Assembly: GCF_018401815.1 (NCBI RefSeq)
Contig: NZ_JAGYKG010000001.1
Location: forward strand, 124,001-188,000
DNA length: 64,000 nucleotides
From: Nonlabens sp.
GTDB taxonomy: Bacteria; Bacteroidota; Bacteroidia; Flavobacteriales; Flavobacteriaceae
Reading direction: 5' to 3'
Positions within the stretch are counted from its first letter, which is position 1; the number at the start of each line of letters is the position of its first letter. The position numbers and the translations under genes are program-made. The notes under the pieces were generated by a model. It ran no database searches. It saw only the letters and a program-made list of their open reading frames with translations, and had not been told where the DNA came from. Shown here in pieces: positions 47,485 through 56,830 of this stretch.

Positions 47485-48024
47485 ATGAAAAAACTAGTTA
47501 CTCTTCTCGCAGTAATTGCCTTATTAGCAAGCTGTCAAACACTGCGTGTCTCGCAAGACTATGCCTTAGGTACTTCATTCAACGACTATAAAACGTACGC
47601 CTATTACAAAAAAGGCGTGGATGAGGCTAAGATTTCAGATTTAGATAAAAAACGAATCTTAAGAGCTATCGATTCAGAGATGGCAGCAAAAGGCTTTACA
47701 AAATCCGAAAACCCAGACCTATTGGTCAGCATCTTTACAGATTCTAAAGAACGTGTTGATGTATACAACAACAACTGGGGTTGGGGCTTTGGTTACGGCT
47801 GGGGCTGGGGCGGCGGCTTCTGGGGTAATAACATGGCAAACAATGTCACTAGAACCACTGAAGGTATTCTCTACATAGATTTGATAGATGCTCAACAAAA
47901 AGAATTGATCTGGCAAGGAGTTGGAAAAGCACCGCTTAAATCCACTCCAGAAAAAAAGGTAGAACAAACTAATAAAATCGTAAAAGAAATCTTAGCACAG
48001 TTTCCACCAATACCTAAAAACTAG
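47485..48024 (+). CDS. DUF4136 lipoprotein
   Basis: A 179-aa lipoprotein. ATG 47485 gives MKKLVTLLAVIALLASC with a clear lipobox; the upstream reading adds 19 unlikely residues. The DUF4136 fold is seen in YALGTSFNDYKTYAYYK, in LRAIDSEMAAKGF and in LIWQGVGKAPL. A Gly/Trp/Asn-rich insert (NNNWGWGFGYGWGWG onward) is typical for this family. Function is not known. A strong terminator follows. Confidence 0.9.
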   Translation: MKKLVTLLAVIALLASCQTLRVSQDYALGTSFNDYKTYAYYKKGVDEAKISDLDKKRILRAIDSEMAAKGFTKSENPDLLVSIFTDSKERVDVYNNNWGWGFGYGWGWGGGFWGNNMANNVTRTTEGILYIDLIDAQQKELIWQGVGKAPLKSTPEKKVEQTNKIVKEILAQFPPIPKN

Positions 48025-48040
48025 GATCGCATCACTTATT

Positions 48041-48079
48041 AAAAGTCCCATTTCATTAAGTTGAAATGGGACTTTTTTT
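48041..48079 (+). terminator. Terminator after the DUF4136 gene
   Basis: Fifteen-base arms AAAAGTCCCATTTCA and TGAAATGGGACTTTT with a 6-base loop, followed by more T. Confidence 0.92.
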
Positions 48080-48199
48080 GTCTTAATTGATACAGAGAGA
48101 ATTCGGGCCCTTAGCCTTACCTTTCTTATTTTGATTTTATAAAAGTGTCACAGTTCCTAGGTATGAAATCTGTTTAATTAGAAAATAGTATTATTTAAA

Positions 48200-50602
48200 T
48201 CACTCCATATAATTCCTGAACCAAGAACATTCCTTCAATACCTCTTTATAATATGCGGTATCAGAATAGCCGTCTTTCAATTGGTTGAAATAGGCTTTGT
48301 GCTCCCCACAAATATGAAGTTTGTAGGTTTTCCTATCATAATCATAAGTTCCATCTTCACAGCTATTGGTTTTGGCGAGCATAAATAGCAGGGCCGCTTT
48401 AGTTTCCCTAGAACCTCTCTCTAAGTTCAGTCCTTTTAAGAAGTACTCACTTGCTTGTCCCAGAATGAAACTGTCATCTGGAACTTCTACCTCACCATCG
48501 TCATCACCATAACTAGATGTATTCAAGGCATTGCGATAATCATTGGTTATGTAATACGCATTATTCATAAACCAGCCTTTATGACTCATGTTGTACCAAG
48601 CATTACCTATCATGTAATAGTAATCGGCGGCTTTATCTGGATTGGTTGGTGCGAGCTGTTTTAGTCGCATCAGAGTTTGCGCTAATTGAATCTTGTTATC
48701 CGCATAAGATTCGCGTTCTATATTGGGATTAATCTCTTTTGCATTTTCTCCCAGAATATTGGAATAGGTAACATGAAAGTCATTTGAAATGGAAGTAAAG
48801 GGCACGTTCATATACTCTTTAATCGAGGCAGAAAATAATTCTGTACGCACCCCTTCTTCCCAAAATACTTCTGGATTTTTTACTTGCTTGAATTCGGTAA
48901 TTGCCTCTTCCAGCCGGTCCTGCCTCAAGTAGTATGTGCCTCGTAGATCGTGAACATAGTCTTTAGGCTGCGTTTTCATTCGTTGTTTAATCGTCTTTTC
49001 AAATGATGTGGGATAAGGCAGTCCAACAAATGCATCAAAATTATTGATGTAATTTTCACTTAAATAAAAGTATTTAGAACTGTATTCCCAACTATCTCCA
49101 TGAGCCACACCTACTCCAATCCAATCGTAAGGATCATTATTTGAATAAGCATCGTAATTAATAGAAGCCAAAACACTAGCAATAGGATTATCTGCATTTT
49201 TATACAACGCACTCATATGATTGAAAAAGGCAGCTACTGTAGGCTTATGAGTTCGCAAGTCTTCATCGCGAGCGATACGTTCATAACTTTGATTGATTTT
49301 TTTTCTATCCAACGATTTGATGCTCATGAATTCAACAGCCGTTTGTAACCTTTTAAAATGTTTTTTATATGCAGGCTTAGGATTTAATGTAGCCATATAA
49401 CTTAAGGCCAATTTACTTTCATTTTGATACAAATAAGTGGTAGCTAATACCAGCGACCATACCTCTTTATTTTTAAGGTTTTCGTCTTTGAGGATAGTGG
49501 TTGTGAAAAGTTGCAATTGATTAGCATAGCCATCGACAGGTTCCCTTTCATCGTAATATCCCGATTCGTTATGTTCAAAAATACTTGATTGCATTTGATC
49601 TAAATAACGAACAGCAAGCACTTCCAAATAAGGTGAATTCACATTTTTGCGAGCGATGTTTTCCATTTCACGTAGTACAGAACCACGACCGTGAAATGCT
49701 TTGAAAAAACTCTTCACATCCATATTTTTATTTTCAGCAACAAACTCTGAGTTGTTCTCTAATAATTCCCAATCCAAAAACCTTAAGCTGATACCGCAAG
49801 TGCTGCGTCTATCTGGTAATTGATTATAAACTTCTAGGTAGGAGGTAGCTGCTAAAACCTGAAGGTTTTGATGATAGGCCGCACCGGCCATTTCTTCCAT
49901 GGCACGATAGTAAATGTATTTATAATTACTTGTTTTTTTAAGAATCGTGTAAAAATACCTGATCGCTGCTTCGTTCTCCTGAAGGTAATGTGCCATTTTT
50001 ACCGCTTGAAACCCTGCTCTATTGCGCATAAAATCGTCAGGAGCTTTGGCTACAAGCTCTAGTGCCTTAGAAAGTAATTCCCTTTTATCTGCAGTTCTTT
50101 GTTGCTCTTGATACTCAGATCGCTCCCCTTGATACCAACCGGTACCGCCAGAAGCGTCACTAGAGGTATGTTGGGTTTGTTTAGCAAGAATTAGGTATTC
50201 TTTAAAAAACTGAATTTTTTTATTACGAAGCTTTTTACCCAAATCATCATTATAGGTTTCAAAACCTTGTTCTCCTAAAAACCATTCTAAAGGTCTTGTA
50301 TACATGATCTGTCGCAGTTCTTCTTCGGTAAATTCGCCATTAAAATAGGTGACCCATTCTTGTATATTGATAGATGGTAGGCTACTGTATATATTATCGC
50401 AAAATGGGGTGTCTGGACAATTTAAAAAAGCATGAACATCTTTATTGACTAGAGAAAATTGGTCGATGATGGGGTAGTAACTATCTTCCCAAGTGGCGTC
50501 CCAACCACAAAAAGCTCCTGTATTAGTATTCATAGTGCTCCCAAAGCCTAAGACAGGAAATAAAAAAAACCACCATTTACTGAGCAAAAGACGATAGTTC
50601 AT
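48200..50602 (-). CDS. Large exported helical-repeat protein, function unknown
   Basis: An 800-aa protein with a hydrophobic start (LLSKWWFFLFPVLGFGST) that could be a signal. The rest is mainly helical with TPR-like elements (AAIRYFYTILKKT, RLEEAITEFKQVK). Cysteine-containing blocks CPDTPFC near the front and CGEHKAYFNQLKDGY near the end are noticeable. No family recognised. Its start overlaps the end of the lipoprotein gene at 50577 by 26 bases, so the two products probably act together, perhaps in the periplasm. Confidence 0.75.
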   Translation of the reverse strand: MNYRLLLSKWWFFLFPVLGFGSTMNTNTGAFCGWDATWEDSYYPIIDQFSLVNKDVHAFLNCPDTPFCDNIYSSLPSINIQEWVTYFNGEFTEEELRQIMYTRPLEWFLGEQGFETYNDDLGKKLRNKKIQFFKEYLILAKQTQHTSSDASGGTGWYQGERSEYQEQQRTADKRELLSKALELVAKAPDDFMRNRAGFQAVKMAHYLQENEAAIRYFYTILKKTSNYKYIYYRAMEEMAGAAYHQNLQVLAATSYLEVYNQLPDRRSTCGISLRFLDWELLENNSEFVAENKNMDVKSFFKAFHGRGSVLREMENIARKNVNSPYLEVLAVRYLDQMQSSIFEHNESGYYDEREPVDGYANQLQLFTTTILKDENLKNKEVWSLVLATTYLYQNESKLALSYMATLNPKPAYKKHFKRLQTAVEFMSIKSLDRKKINQSYERIARDEDLRTHKPTVAAFFNHMSALYKNADNPIASVLASINYDAYSNNDPYDWIGVGVAHGDSWEYSSKYFYLSENYINNFDAFVGLPYPTSFEKTIKQRMKTQPKDYVHDLRGTYYLRQDRLEEAITEFKQVKNPEVFWEEGVRTELFSASIKEYMNVPFTSISNDFHVTYSNILGENAKEINPNIERESYADNKIQLAQTLMRLKQLAPTNPDKAADYYYMIGNAWYNMSHKGWFMNNAYYITNDYRNALNTSSYGDDDGEVEVPDDSFILGQASEYFLKGLNLERGSRETKAALLFMLAKTNSCEDGTYDYDRKTYKLHICGEHKAYFNQLKDGYSDTAYYKEVLKECSWFRNYME

Positions 50603-51611
50603 CAGAAGAGAATTTTAAAGTTAATGGGGAGTTAATGTGATAGAAAATAGTCTCATAATTAGAATCTGATCCAGAGGCTTTTTTGATCAGGGAAGAGAGT
50701 TCTTGAAGTTTTTCTTTGTTCACCGTTTCTACCCTTAAATCGTCCCCTTTATAAATAAATATACCATTGATGTATGAGTCTGATGTGGCTTTATAGCTGT
50801 TTTCTTTTCCCGCTTTCGCGAAAGCGGACTCCAACAAGCTCGGAGTCAGATCTCTTATAAGCCCTTGGAGTTTTCCTTCTCTGTAAAGAACCCCCCATTC
50901 AAAAAGAGGTAGTGCCACATCATAAGGCAACGGGTAGTCTTCTAGCTGCTTTAGATATAGAGCAGTAACCTCATTGCTTATTATGGAATTCACTTCTTCT
51001 ACATCGCCCAAATCCCCTACATTATAAGCCATTAACACCACTCGATCTACAGGCGGTACACCGGTGCGTTCCTTAAATTTCACTTGATGAAGCCTTAAGG
51101 TAGAACTGATGACATAACCTGGCATTTCTTTTTTTAAGAATTTTAGAAAATTAAAAAAATTAGTCTTGGTACGATCTGTCCAGTCACAATCCATCTGTAT
51201 TTGTTTCACTGCAGCTTTACCTGTCAAATGTTTATTTTGAATGCGTTTGATCTTCTCTGCCGTGTTTTTTGCTAGTTTATTTAAGTTGTTTTTACCTGCA
51301 TCTTTATGCAAGAAAACCTCATTGCGTATGTAAACTACAGGGATAATTTCTTGAGCCATAATTTGTACCTCCTCATCAAACTGAATGGTTGCTATTGGAA
51401 ATACGCTATTGGCTTTTCGGTCCACTACTAAATCAAAAAAGCGCACATATTCTTTATAAGTGCCCCCATCTTTAATCAACTGATCTGTGTTCTCTGTAGG
51501 ATGATAGTTGGTACTCCAGTGGTAAAAGGAGTAGTTGTTGCCTGTTTTTATATCTTTTTTACAAGAAATAAAAAGCGTGGCAAGAAGAAAAAGTGTAATA
51601 ATCTGACGCAT
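50577..51611 (-). CDS. Lipoprotein with a possible TIM-barrel (DUF3142-like) domain
   Basis: About 344 aa. ATG 51611 gives MRQIITLFLLATLFISC with lipobox FISC; an upstream reading adds 12 residues. The mature part has QIQMDCDWTDRTKTNFFNFL, then GYVISSTLRLHQVKF and DRVVLMAYNVGD. These strand-plus-acid blocks are the style of glycosidase-like TIM barrels, DUF3142 in particular. Enzyme activity is not shown. The palindrome at 50812-50825 encodes AFAKA. It overlaps the 800-aa protein gene. Confidence 0.75.
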   Translation of the reverse strand: MRQIITLFLLATLFISCKKDIKTGNNYSFYHWSTNYHPTENTDQLIKDGGTYKEYVRFFDLVVDRKANSVFPIATIQFDEEVQIMAQEIIPVVYIRNEVFLHKDAGKNNLNKLAKNTAEKIKRIQNKHLTGKAAVKQIQMDCDWTDRTKTNFFNFLKFLKKEMPGYVISSTLRLHQVKFKERTGVPPVDRVVLMAYNVGDLGDVEEVNSIISNEVTALYLKQLEDYPLPYDVALPLFEWGVLYREGKLQGLIRDLTPSLLESAFAKAGKENSYKATSDSYINGIFIYKGDDLRVETVNKEKLQELSSLIKKASGSDSNYETIFYHINSPLTLKFSSDELSSFAQ

Positions 51612-51730
51612 GTAGTACCCTTCAAAAGAAGATATAAAGATACTCAATTGATCGCATCACCATACAATAATTATAAGGAGTCTAAGATTAATACATATGC
51701 AATTGGTATCTTTATTTCAACTAGCTTTTC

Positions 51731-52150
51731 CTATACGTAGCTAGCGTTTACAACTACCTTGTACTGTATAGCTACCATTTTATCAAAGGTTTTAGAAACC
51801 GAACAATACTTTTCAAAGCTTAAGTCAGCAGCCTTTTGGGCTTTGTCTGGATCGATAGCTCCTTCCAAGAACACGTTTACATGCATTTCTTTAAAGGGTC
51901 TGGAATCGTCTAATAAATAACGTTCTCCTTCTACTTCTACTTTATAGCTGGTAATTTCTTGGCGTTGTTTTTTAAGGATGGAAATGATATCTATCGCACT
52001 GCAAGAACCTACACCCATAAGCAATAATTCCATAGGACTCACTCCTTGAACGACCTCCATGCCACTGTGGTCTATCATTACTTTATTACCTGACTTGCCT
52101 GTGGCTTCCATTAGGTAATCCTTATTTTTTCTTTCTATGGTAATTTTCAT
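51731..52150 (-). CDS. OsmC family peroxiredoxin-like protein
   Basis: A 139-aa OsmC/Ohr-fold protein from ATG 52150. The two redox cysteines are C50 in GVGSCSAID and C116 in KYCSVSKTF, so peroxidase chemistry on organic hydroperoxides is possible. It starts 12 bases after the E1 gene's stop and is probably the last gene of that transcript. Confidence 0.92.
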   Translation of the reverse strand: MKITIERKNKDYLMEATGKSGNKVMIDHSGMEVVQGVSPMELLLMGVGSCSAIDIISILKKQRQEITSYKVEVEGERYLLDDSRPFKEMHVNVFLEGAIDPDKAQKAADLSFEKYCSVSKTFDKMVAIQYKVVVNASYV

Positions 52151-52161
52151 CCTTCTCAAAT

Positions 52162-54240
52162 TTAGTAATTGAGTATCTCCTCAATCTTGTTTTTCACTTT
52201 CTCCGTACTAGGAATCATCGTTTCTTCTAAAATAGAATTCAGTGGTATGGCAGGCATATTTTCAGAACCTATGACCATTACCGGGGCATCTAGGTAGTTA
52301 AAACATTCTTCCTGTATACGACCTTGCAAGGCACGAGAGAAACTGTTATCACTAGGCTCCTCCGTAACCACCAAACATTTTCCACATTTTTTGACACTTG
52401 TAACAACGGTCTCATAATCCAACGGATGCAAGGTTCTTAAATCCACAATTTCTACCCTGTTCTGTACACCCAGCTCTGCAGTGGCATTCATTGCCCAATG
52501 CACACCCATTCCGTAGGTAATGATACTCAGCGTTTCTTCTTCTTCTTTTTTCCAGATTTCTTGTAGTACCCAAGCTTTTCCAAAAGGCAGCACATAATCC
52601 TCACTAGGCTCTACACTCATGGCGCCCTTGGTTCCCTTAACTTTAGACCAGTACAATCCTTTATGTTCAAAAATCACTACCGGATTCGGGTCGTAATAGG
52701 CCGCTTTCATCAGTCCTTTTAAATCGGCGCCATTTGATGGATAAGCAATTTTTAAACCTCTTATATTAGAAACCACACTTTCCATAGAACTGGAATGGTA
52801 GGGCCCGCCAGAACCATAAGCACCTATAGGCACTCGTAATATCATGGATACTGGCCATTTTCCATTACTTAAATAACAAGAACGAGACACCTCTGTAAAG
52901 AGCTGGTTCAGTCCAGGCCAGATGTAATCTGCAAATTGTACTTCTACAATAGGTTTTAATCCTGCGGCACTCATTCCTACGGTACTTCCTATGATAAAAG
53001 CTTCTTGGATAGGGGTATTGAATACTCTATTGTCACCAAATTTTTGAGCCAAGGTTGCTGCTTCTCTAAAAACACCGCCCAATCTTCCTCCCACGTCTTG
53101 TCCGTAGAGCAAGCATTCTGGGTGTTTTTTCATCAATTCCTCGATGGCAAATAGGGCACAATCTACCATGACCACCTTCTCTGCTCCTTCTGGAGAACGC
53201 TCTCCTTTTTCCTCTGTAATTGGTGTTGGTGCAAAATCGTTGGTAAATAAATCGGCTGGCTCTGGGTCGGGTTGTTGTAAAGCTAGGTCTAGTGCTTTTT
53301 TTACTTCCGCTTTCGCGAAAGCGTCATAACCTTCGACATCCTGCTCACTAAAACCATTATCGAGAAGTAACTTTCTCATACGCGGATATGGATCACGACT
53401 TCTCGCCTCTTCCAAATCATCACGGTAAAACTCCATGCGCACACCACTTGTGTGGTGATTTAACAATGGTACGGTGGCATGAACCAAAAATGGCCTGCGC
53501 TCGGTTCTTATTTTTTCAATCACCTCATTTAAGGTGTTGTAACTTTCTTCAAAATCAGTTCCATCTATAGAAATCGCTTCTATACCGTGAAACCCTGCAG
53601 CATATTCGGCAGCGTTTTGAGCACGTGTTTCGGCCGCACTAGCACTAATATCCCAACCGTTATCTTGTACTAAATAAAGAATAGGCAATTGTTTGAGCGC
53701 TGCCATTTGAAAAGCCTCAGCAATTTCTCCTTCGGTAACCGATGCATCCCCTAAGGAACAAACTACTATAGAATCTGAAGTCACACTAGAATCTGAACTA
53801 GCGTCTACGGCTTCTCTTTGCTCTTCACTTAAGCTTTCGCGGTAATGAAACCCAAGAGCAACACCTGTAGCAGGAATAGCCTGCATTCCAGTAGCACTGG
53901 ACTGATGCGGTATTTTAGGCTTGTCGTCATCCTTTAAAGAGGGATGCGAGTAATAGGTACGTCCACCAGAAAAAGGATCGTCCTTTTTTGCCAAGAGTTG
54001 TAACATCAAGTCATAAGGTTTCATGCCTATAGACAGTAACATCGCGTCGTCTCGGTAATAGGGAAACGCATAATCCTGTGGCAATAATTGCATCCCTAGC
54101 GCAGTCTGTATCACCTCATGACCGCGACTGGTCGCGTGAACGTACTTAGAAACTATTTTAAAGTTTTCTTCGTAGAGTTCCGTCATGGACTTAGCGGTAA
54201 CTAGGTTTTTGTATGCTTGTTCTAATAATGACTTTTCCAA
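52162..54240 (-). CDS. Branched-chain 2-oxo acid dehydrogenase E1, alpha-beta fusion
   Basis: A 692-aa TPP-dependent E1 in which alpha (about 1-330) and beta (about 345-692) are one chain, the usual Bacteroidota form. The TPP motif is GDASVTEGEIAEAFQMAAL to QDNGWDIS. Beta blocks: LYGQDVGGRLGGVF, FNTPIQEAFIIG and PIVEVQFADYIWPG. No ATG lies at the front; TTG 54240 is the likely start, because the first residues (LLEQAYKNLVTAKSMTELYE) follow the family. The palindrome at 53309-53322 encodes AFAKA at the alpha/beta junction. An HP1 hairpin starts 15 bases upstream. Confidence 0.93.
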   Translation of the reverse strand: MEKSLLEQAYKNLVTAKSMTELYEENFKIVSKYVHATSRGHEVIQTALGMQLLPQDYAFPYYRDDAMLLSIGMKPYDLMLQLLAKKDDPFSGGRTYYSHPSLKDDDKPKIPHQSSATGMQAIPATGVALGFHYRESLSEEQREAVDASSDSSVTSDSIVVCSLGDASVTEGEIAEAFQMAALKQLPILYLVQDNGWDISASAAETRAQNAAEYAAGFHGIEAISIDGTDFEESYNTLNEVIEKIRTERRPFLVHATVPLLNHHTSGVRMEFYRDDLEEARSRDPYPRMRKLLLDNGFSEQDVEGYDAFAKAEVKKALDLALQQPDPEPADLFTNDFAPTPITEEKGERSPEGAEKVVMVDCALFAIEELMKKHPECLLYGQDVGGRLGGVFREAATLAQKFGDNRVFNTPIQEAFIIGSTVGMSAAGLKPIVEVQFADYIWPGLNQLFTEVSRSCYLSNGKWPVSMILRVPIGAYGSGGPYHSSSMESVVSNIRGLKIAYPSNGADLKGLMKAAYYDPNPVVIFEHKGLYWSKVKGTKGAMSVEPSEDYVLPFGKAWVLQEIWKKEEEETLSIITYGMGVHWAMNATAELGVQNRVEIVDLRTLHPLDYETVVTSVKKCGKCLVVTEEPSDNSFSRALQGRIQEECFNYLDAPVMVIGSENMPAIPLNSILEETMIPSTEKVKNKIEEILNY

Positions 54241-54254
54241 TTGTTTATTTTTAT

Positions 54255-54281
54255 GTCAAGCCGTTGAAGAACGGCTTCGCT
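54255..54281 (-). repeat. HP1 hairpin between E2 and E1 genes
   Basis: Stem AAGCCGTT / AACGGCTT with loop GAAG. The flank 54282-54310 (taataattaattcaatagac) resembles that after the copies at 33224 and 57668, so the element is about 65 bp long. It sits in the leader of the E1 cistron. Confidence 0.8.
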
Positions 54282-54349
54282 TAATAATTAATTCAATAGA
54301 CTTTTAAATCGTCTTCGACAAGCTCAGACTGATATCTGTCTTCTGTATT

Positions 54350-55675
54350 TTAAAAATCTTTATCAGGTGCCACCTCAAGGTTATCTGCAACCTGACGAAG
54401 GAACGAGCCTCCTAAAAATCCATCTACTACTCTGTGGTCAAAAGATAAGGAAAGCATCATCATACTGCGTATTTCTATAGCATCCACACCATCTCTTGTC
54501 ATTACCTCAGCACGTTTTTTAATGATTCCTGTGGCGAGAATGGCTACTTCTGGCTGATTGATAATAGGGGTTCCCATAAGGGATCCAAAAGTTCCCACAT
54601 TAGAAATGGTAAAAGTCCCTCCTTTGATATCATCGCCACCTAGTTTATTTTCTCTCGCTAGGTGTGCCATGCGATTCACATCGGCTGCGATTTCTGGCAA
54701 GGATTTTTGATCGGCATTTTTCACTACTGGAACAATTAAATTTCCAGAAGGCAGCGCCGTTGCCATTCCTACATTAATGTTTTCTTTAATGATAATATTG
54801 TTTCCATCTACACTTGCATTGATATTGGGATATTCCTTAATCGCTCGTGCCACCGCATCTACAAACAATGGTGTAAAAGTCAATCGCTCCCCATGTTTTT
54901 CTTGAAAAGGAGCTTTGTTCTTATTACGCCAATGGACTAAATCGGTTAAATCTGCTTCTACATAAGCGGTTACATGCGGACTGGTATGCTTGCTGTAGAC
55001 CATACGATCGGCAATCATCCTGCGCATGCGGTCCATTTCTACAATCTTACCAGTTCCTTTATCAAATTTTAATTGAGGTATGCGATAAGCAGTTGGGTCT
55101 GGTTCATTGCTCACGGCTTGTGCAAACTGGAAAGGTCTTCCCTCATTGAGGTAATTCACCACATCACTCTTGCGCAACCTGCCTTCATTGCCCGTTGCTG
55201 GAATGCGCGCCAACTCTTCATAGGACATATGATTTTTACGTGCTATAGCATCTATCAATGGACTGACAAAAAGGTCTTGGTTGACGTATGAACTCGAAAT
55301 TGAACTTGAATTCGAACTTGAAACTTTTAGTTTCTTGTCATTCTGCACTTGATGCGGAATCTCTTCTTTCTTTTCGCTAGATGTATTTGAATCTTCCGTT
55401 ATTGAGCTCGATGCGCCACTAGAAGCACCATCAGTCTCCTCATAATGAGCGAGCACACTACCTATTTCCACTGCATCATTTGCAGCGCACAAGTGCTTCA
55501 ACATGATTCCAGCAGCTGGCGCTGGAACTTCATTATCTACTTTATCAGTTCCCACTTCTACTAGTATATCTCCTTCTTCAAAGGATTCCCCTTCTTGAAC
55601 AAGCCAGTTTAAGATGGTTCCTTCGGTAATTGATTCTCCCATTTTTGGGAGTATAAAATCCATAGTGTTTGCCAT
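54350..55675 (-). CDS. Branched-chain 2-oxo acid dehydrogenase E2 (lipoyl acyltransferase)
   Basis: A 441-aa E2. The lipoyl domain has the modified lysine K45 in VGTDKVDNEVPAPAAG. A Ser/Glu-rich linker (about 85-135) follows. The E3-binding domain starts FVSPLIDAIARKNH. The catalytic domain ends with FDHRVVDGFLGGS (H414, D418). One lipoyl domain and the neighbouring fused E1 indicate branched-chain keto acid oxidation rather than pyruvate. Part of the linker (SSSNSSSISSS) is encoded by a hexanucleotide run, 55288-55330. Confidence 0.94.
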   Translation of the reverse strand: MANTMDFILPKMGESITEGTILNWLVQEGESFEEGDILVEVGTDKVDNEVPAPAAGIMLKHLCAANDAVEIGSVLAHYEETDGASSGASSSITEDSNTSSEKKEEIPHQVQNDKKLKVSSSNSSSISSSYVNQDLFVSPLIDAIARKNHMSYEELARIPATGNEGRLRKSDVVNYLNEGRPFQFAQAVSNEPDPTAYRIPQLKFDKGTGKIVEMDRMRRMIADRMVYSKHTSPHVTAYVEADLTDLVHWRNKNKAPFQEKHGERLTFTPLFVDAVARAIKEYPNINASVDGNNIIIKENINVGMATALPSGNLIVPVVKNADQKSLPEIAADVNRMAHLARENKLGGDDIKGGTFTISNVGTFGSLMGTPIINQPEVAILATGIIKKRAEVMTRDGVDAIEIRSMMMLSLSFDHRVVDGFLGGSFLRQVADNLEVAPDKDF

Positions 55676-55731
55676 GGTATAAAAATAAGAAAACTAACGC
55701 CCGTTAGTATGTAAAATTATGTTGTAATTCC

Positions 55732-55745
55732 GCTTTCGCGAAAGC
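55732..55745. repeat. GCTTTCGCGAAAGC palindrome, intergenic copy
   Basis: A perfect copy in the 88-base gap between paaY and the E2 gene; it could mark the boundary between the two transcription units. Confidence 0.85.
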
Positions 55746-55763
55746 GAAATGCCTTCAACCCCT

Positions 55764-56360
55764 TTATTTCTTCTTCATTTCTTGAAGTGTCTTATAAAAA
55801 TCTTCCTGAACTGGACGGTTTTCAGGGAGTTCTCTAAGTGGCTCTACTTCTTTCATCGTATCGTGACAATCGGCAGGTAGTTGTTGGTACAATTGAGTAC
55901 CAGCAGTTTTCCAGGCCATCATTTCATCAGAAACCTCTTTGATTTTTTGAGCAGGATTTCCTACGATAAGCGAACGAGGTTCAAAAACAGCTTCGGCTTT
56001 TACAAATGCCATCGCTCCTACAATGCATTCATCTCCTATAGTAGCGTCATCCATGATCACGCTGTTCATTCCTATCAGGCAATTGCGACCTAAGTTGGCT
56101 CCATGAATAATTGCTCCATGACCTACGTGTGCACTTTCTTTGAGTGTAATGCTTTTACCAGGAAACATGTGAATGGTACAATTCTCCTGCACATTAACTC
56201 CGTCTTCCAGAATAATCTCCCCCCAATCGCCACGTATGACCGCACTAGGACCTACATAGCAATTCTTACCTATAATCACGTTACCTATGACCGTAGCCTG
56301 CGGATGTACAAAACTAGACTCGTGGATTACTGGGATGTGGGATTTGAAGGAGTAGATCAT
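55764..56360 (-). CDS. paaY: PaaY-like hexapeptide-repeat protein
   Basis: A 198-aa left-handed beta-helix protein of the gamma-carbonic-anhydrase/PaaY group. PaaY is a thioesterase of phenylacetate degradation. Hexapeptide repeats run from HPQATVIGNVIIGKNCYVGP to LIVGNPAQKI, with HVGHGAIIHGA and histidines for a metal site. Its ATG at 56360 is directly preceded by a 7-bp tandem array with no space for a normal leader. It is the last visible gene of the paa operon. Confidence 0.88.
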   Translation of the reverse strand: MIYSFKSHIPVIHESSFVHPQATVIGNVIIGKNCYVGPSAVIRGDWGEIILEDGVNVQENCTIHMFPGKSITLKESAHVGHGAIIHGANLGRNCLIGMNSVIMDDATIGDECIVGAMAFVKAEAVFEPRSLIVGNPAQKIKEVSDEMMAWKTAGTQLYQQLPADCHDTMKEVEPLRELPENRPVQEDFYKTLQEMKKK

Positions 56361-56414
56361 GTGGTGTGTGGTGTGTGGTGTGTGGTGTGTGGTGTGTGGT
56401 GTGTGGTGTGTGGT
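56361..56414. repeat. Heptanucleotide array (GTGTGGT)n at the paaY start
   Basis: About 7.7 perfect copies of a 7-bp unit, starting at the base next to the paaY ATG and ending where the four-helix-bundle cassette begins (tggtaaaatcatttttta). A sister array with unit GTATGTG is at 61953-62032, at the same cassette edge. Confidence 0.95.
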
Positions 56415-56418
56415 AAAA

Positions 56419-56799
56419 TCATTTTTTATTTAATCTTAATCTAATTTTACTGCGTAAACCTGTTAACATTTTTTGAATGCTTGTTATCTCTTTTCTAATA
56501 TTCTCACTTTGCTCAAAGGATATGTATTTTCTCCTGAACGCTTTTTCGTTTGCAGAAACACATTCATTGGAACTATGAATCGCATGATTAATATGTTTTA
56601 CAAACTGTGCATCACTTCCTGGATAGCCTTCTGCAATGTTTAATGCGATTGAATCTGCCGCTCTTCTAAACTGGGAACTTAGCGCATACAATTCACGTTG
56701 TGGAAACTCTCGAACTAAAGAATCTACAACCTCAGCAAAATCCATCGCCTTTTGATAAACAAGTAGATCTTCAAACTTAAAATGATATTCGCTTTTCAT
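56419..56799 (-). CDS. Four-helix-bundle (bVSP/S23, Avd-like) protein, copy 1
   Basis: A 126-aa helical protein of the family first seen in 23S rRNA intervening sequences and related to Avd of diversity-generating retroelements. Family blocks: FKFEDLLVYQKAMDF, LSSQFRRAADSIALNIAEG, and SNECVSANEKAFRRKYIS. Basic C-terminus (SKIRLRLNKK). The members bind nucleic acid in known cases; here role unknown. It sits between the enoyl-CoA hydratase gene and paaY, followed by a 7-bp array. I count 16 differences to the copy at 62037. Confidence 0.9.
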   Translation of the reverse strand: MKSEYHFKFEDLLVYQKAMDFAEVVDSLVREFPQRELYALSSQFRRAADSIALNIAEGYPGSDAQFVKHINHAIHSSNECVSANEKAFRRKYISFEQSENIRKEITSIQKMLTGLRSKIRLRLNKK

Positions 56800-56830
56800 T
56801 TCTCTTTATTTAAAAGAAGGAATAACTAAA

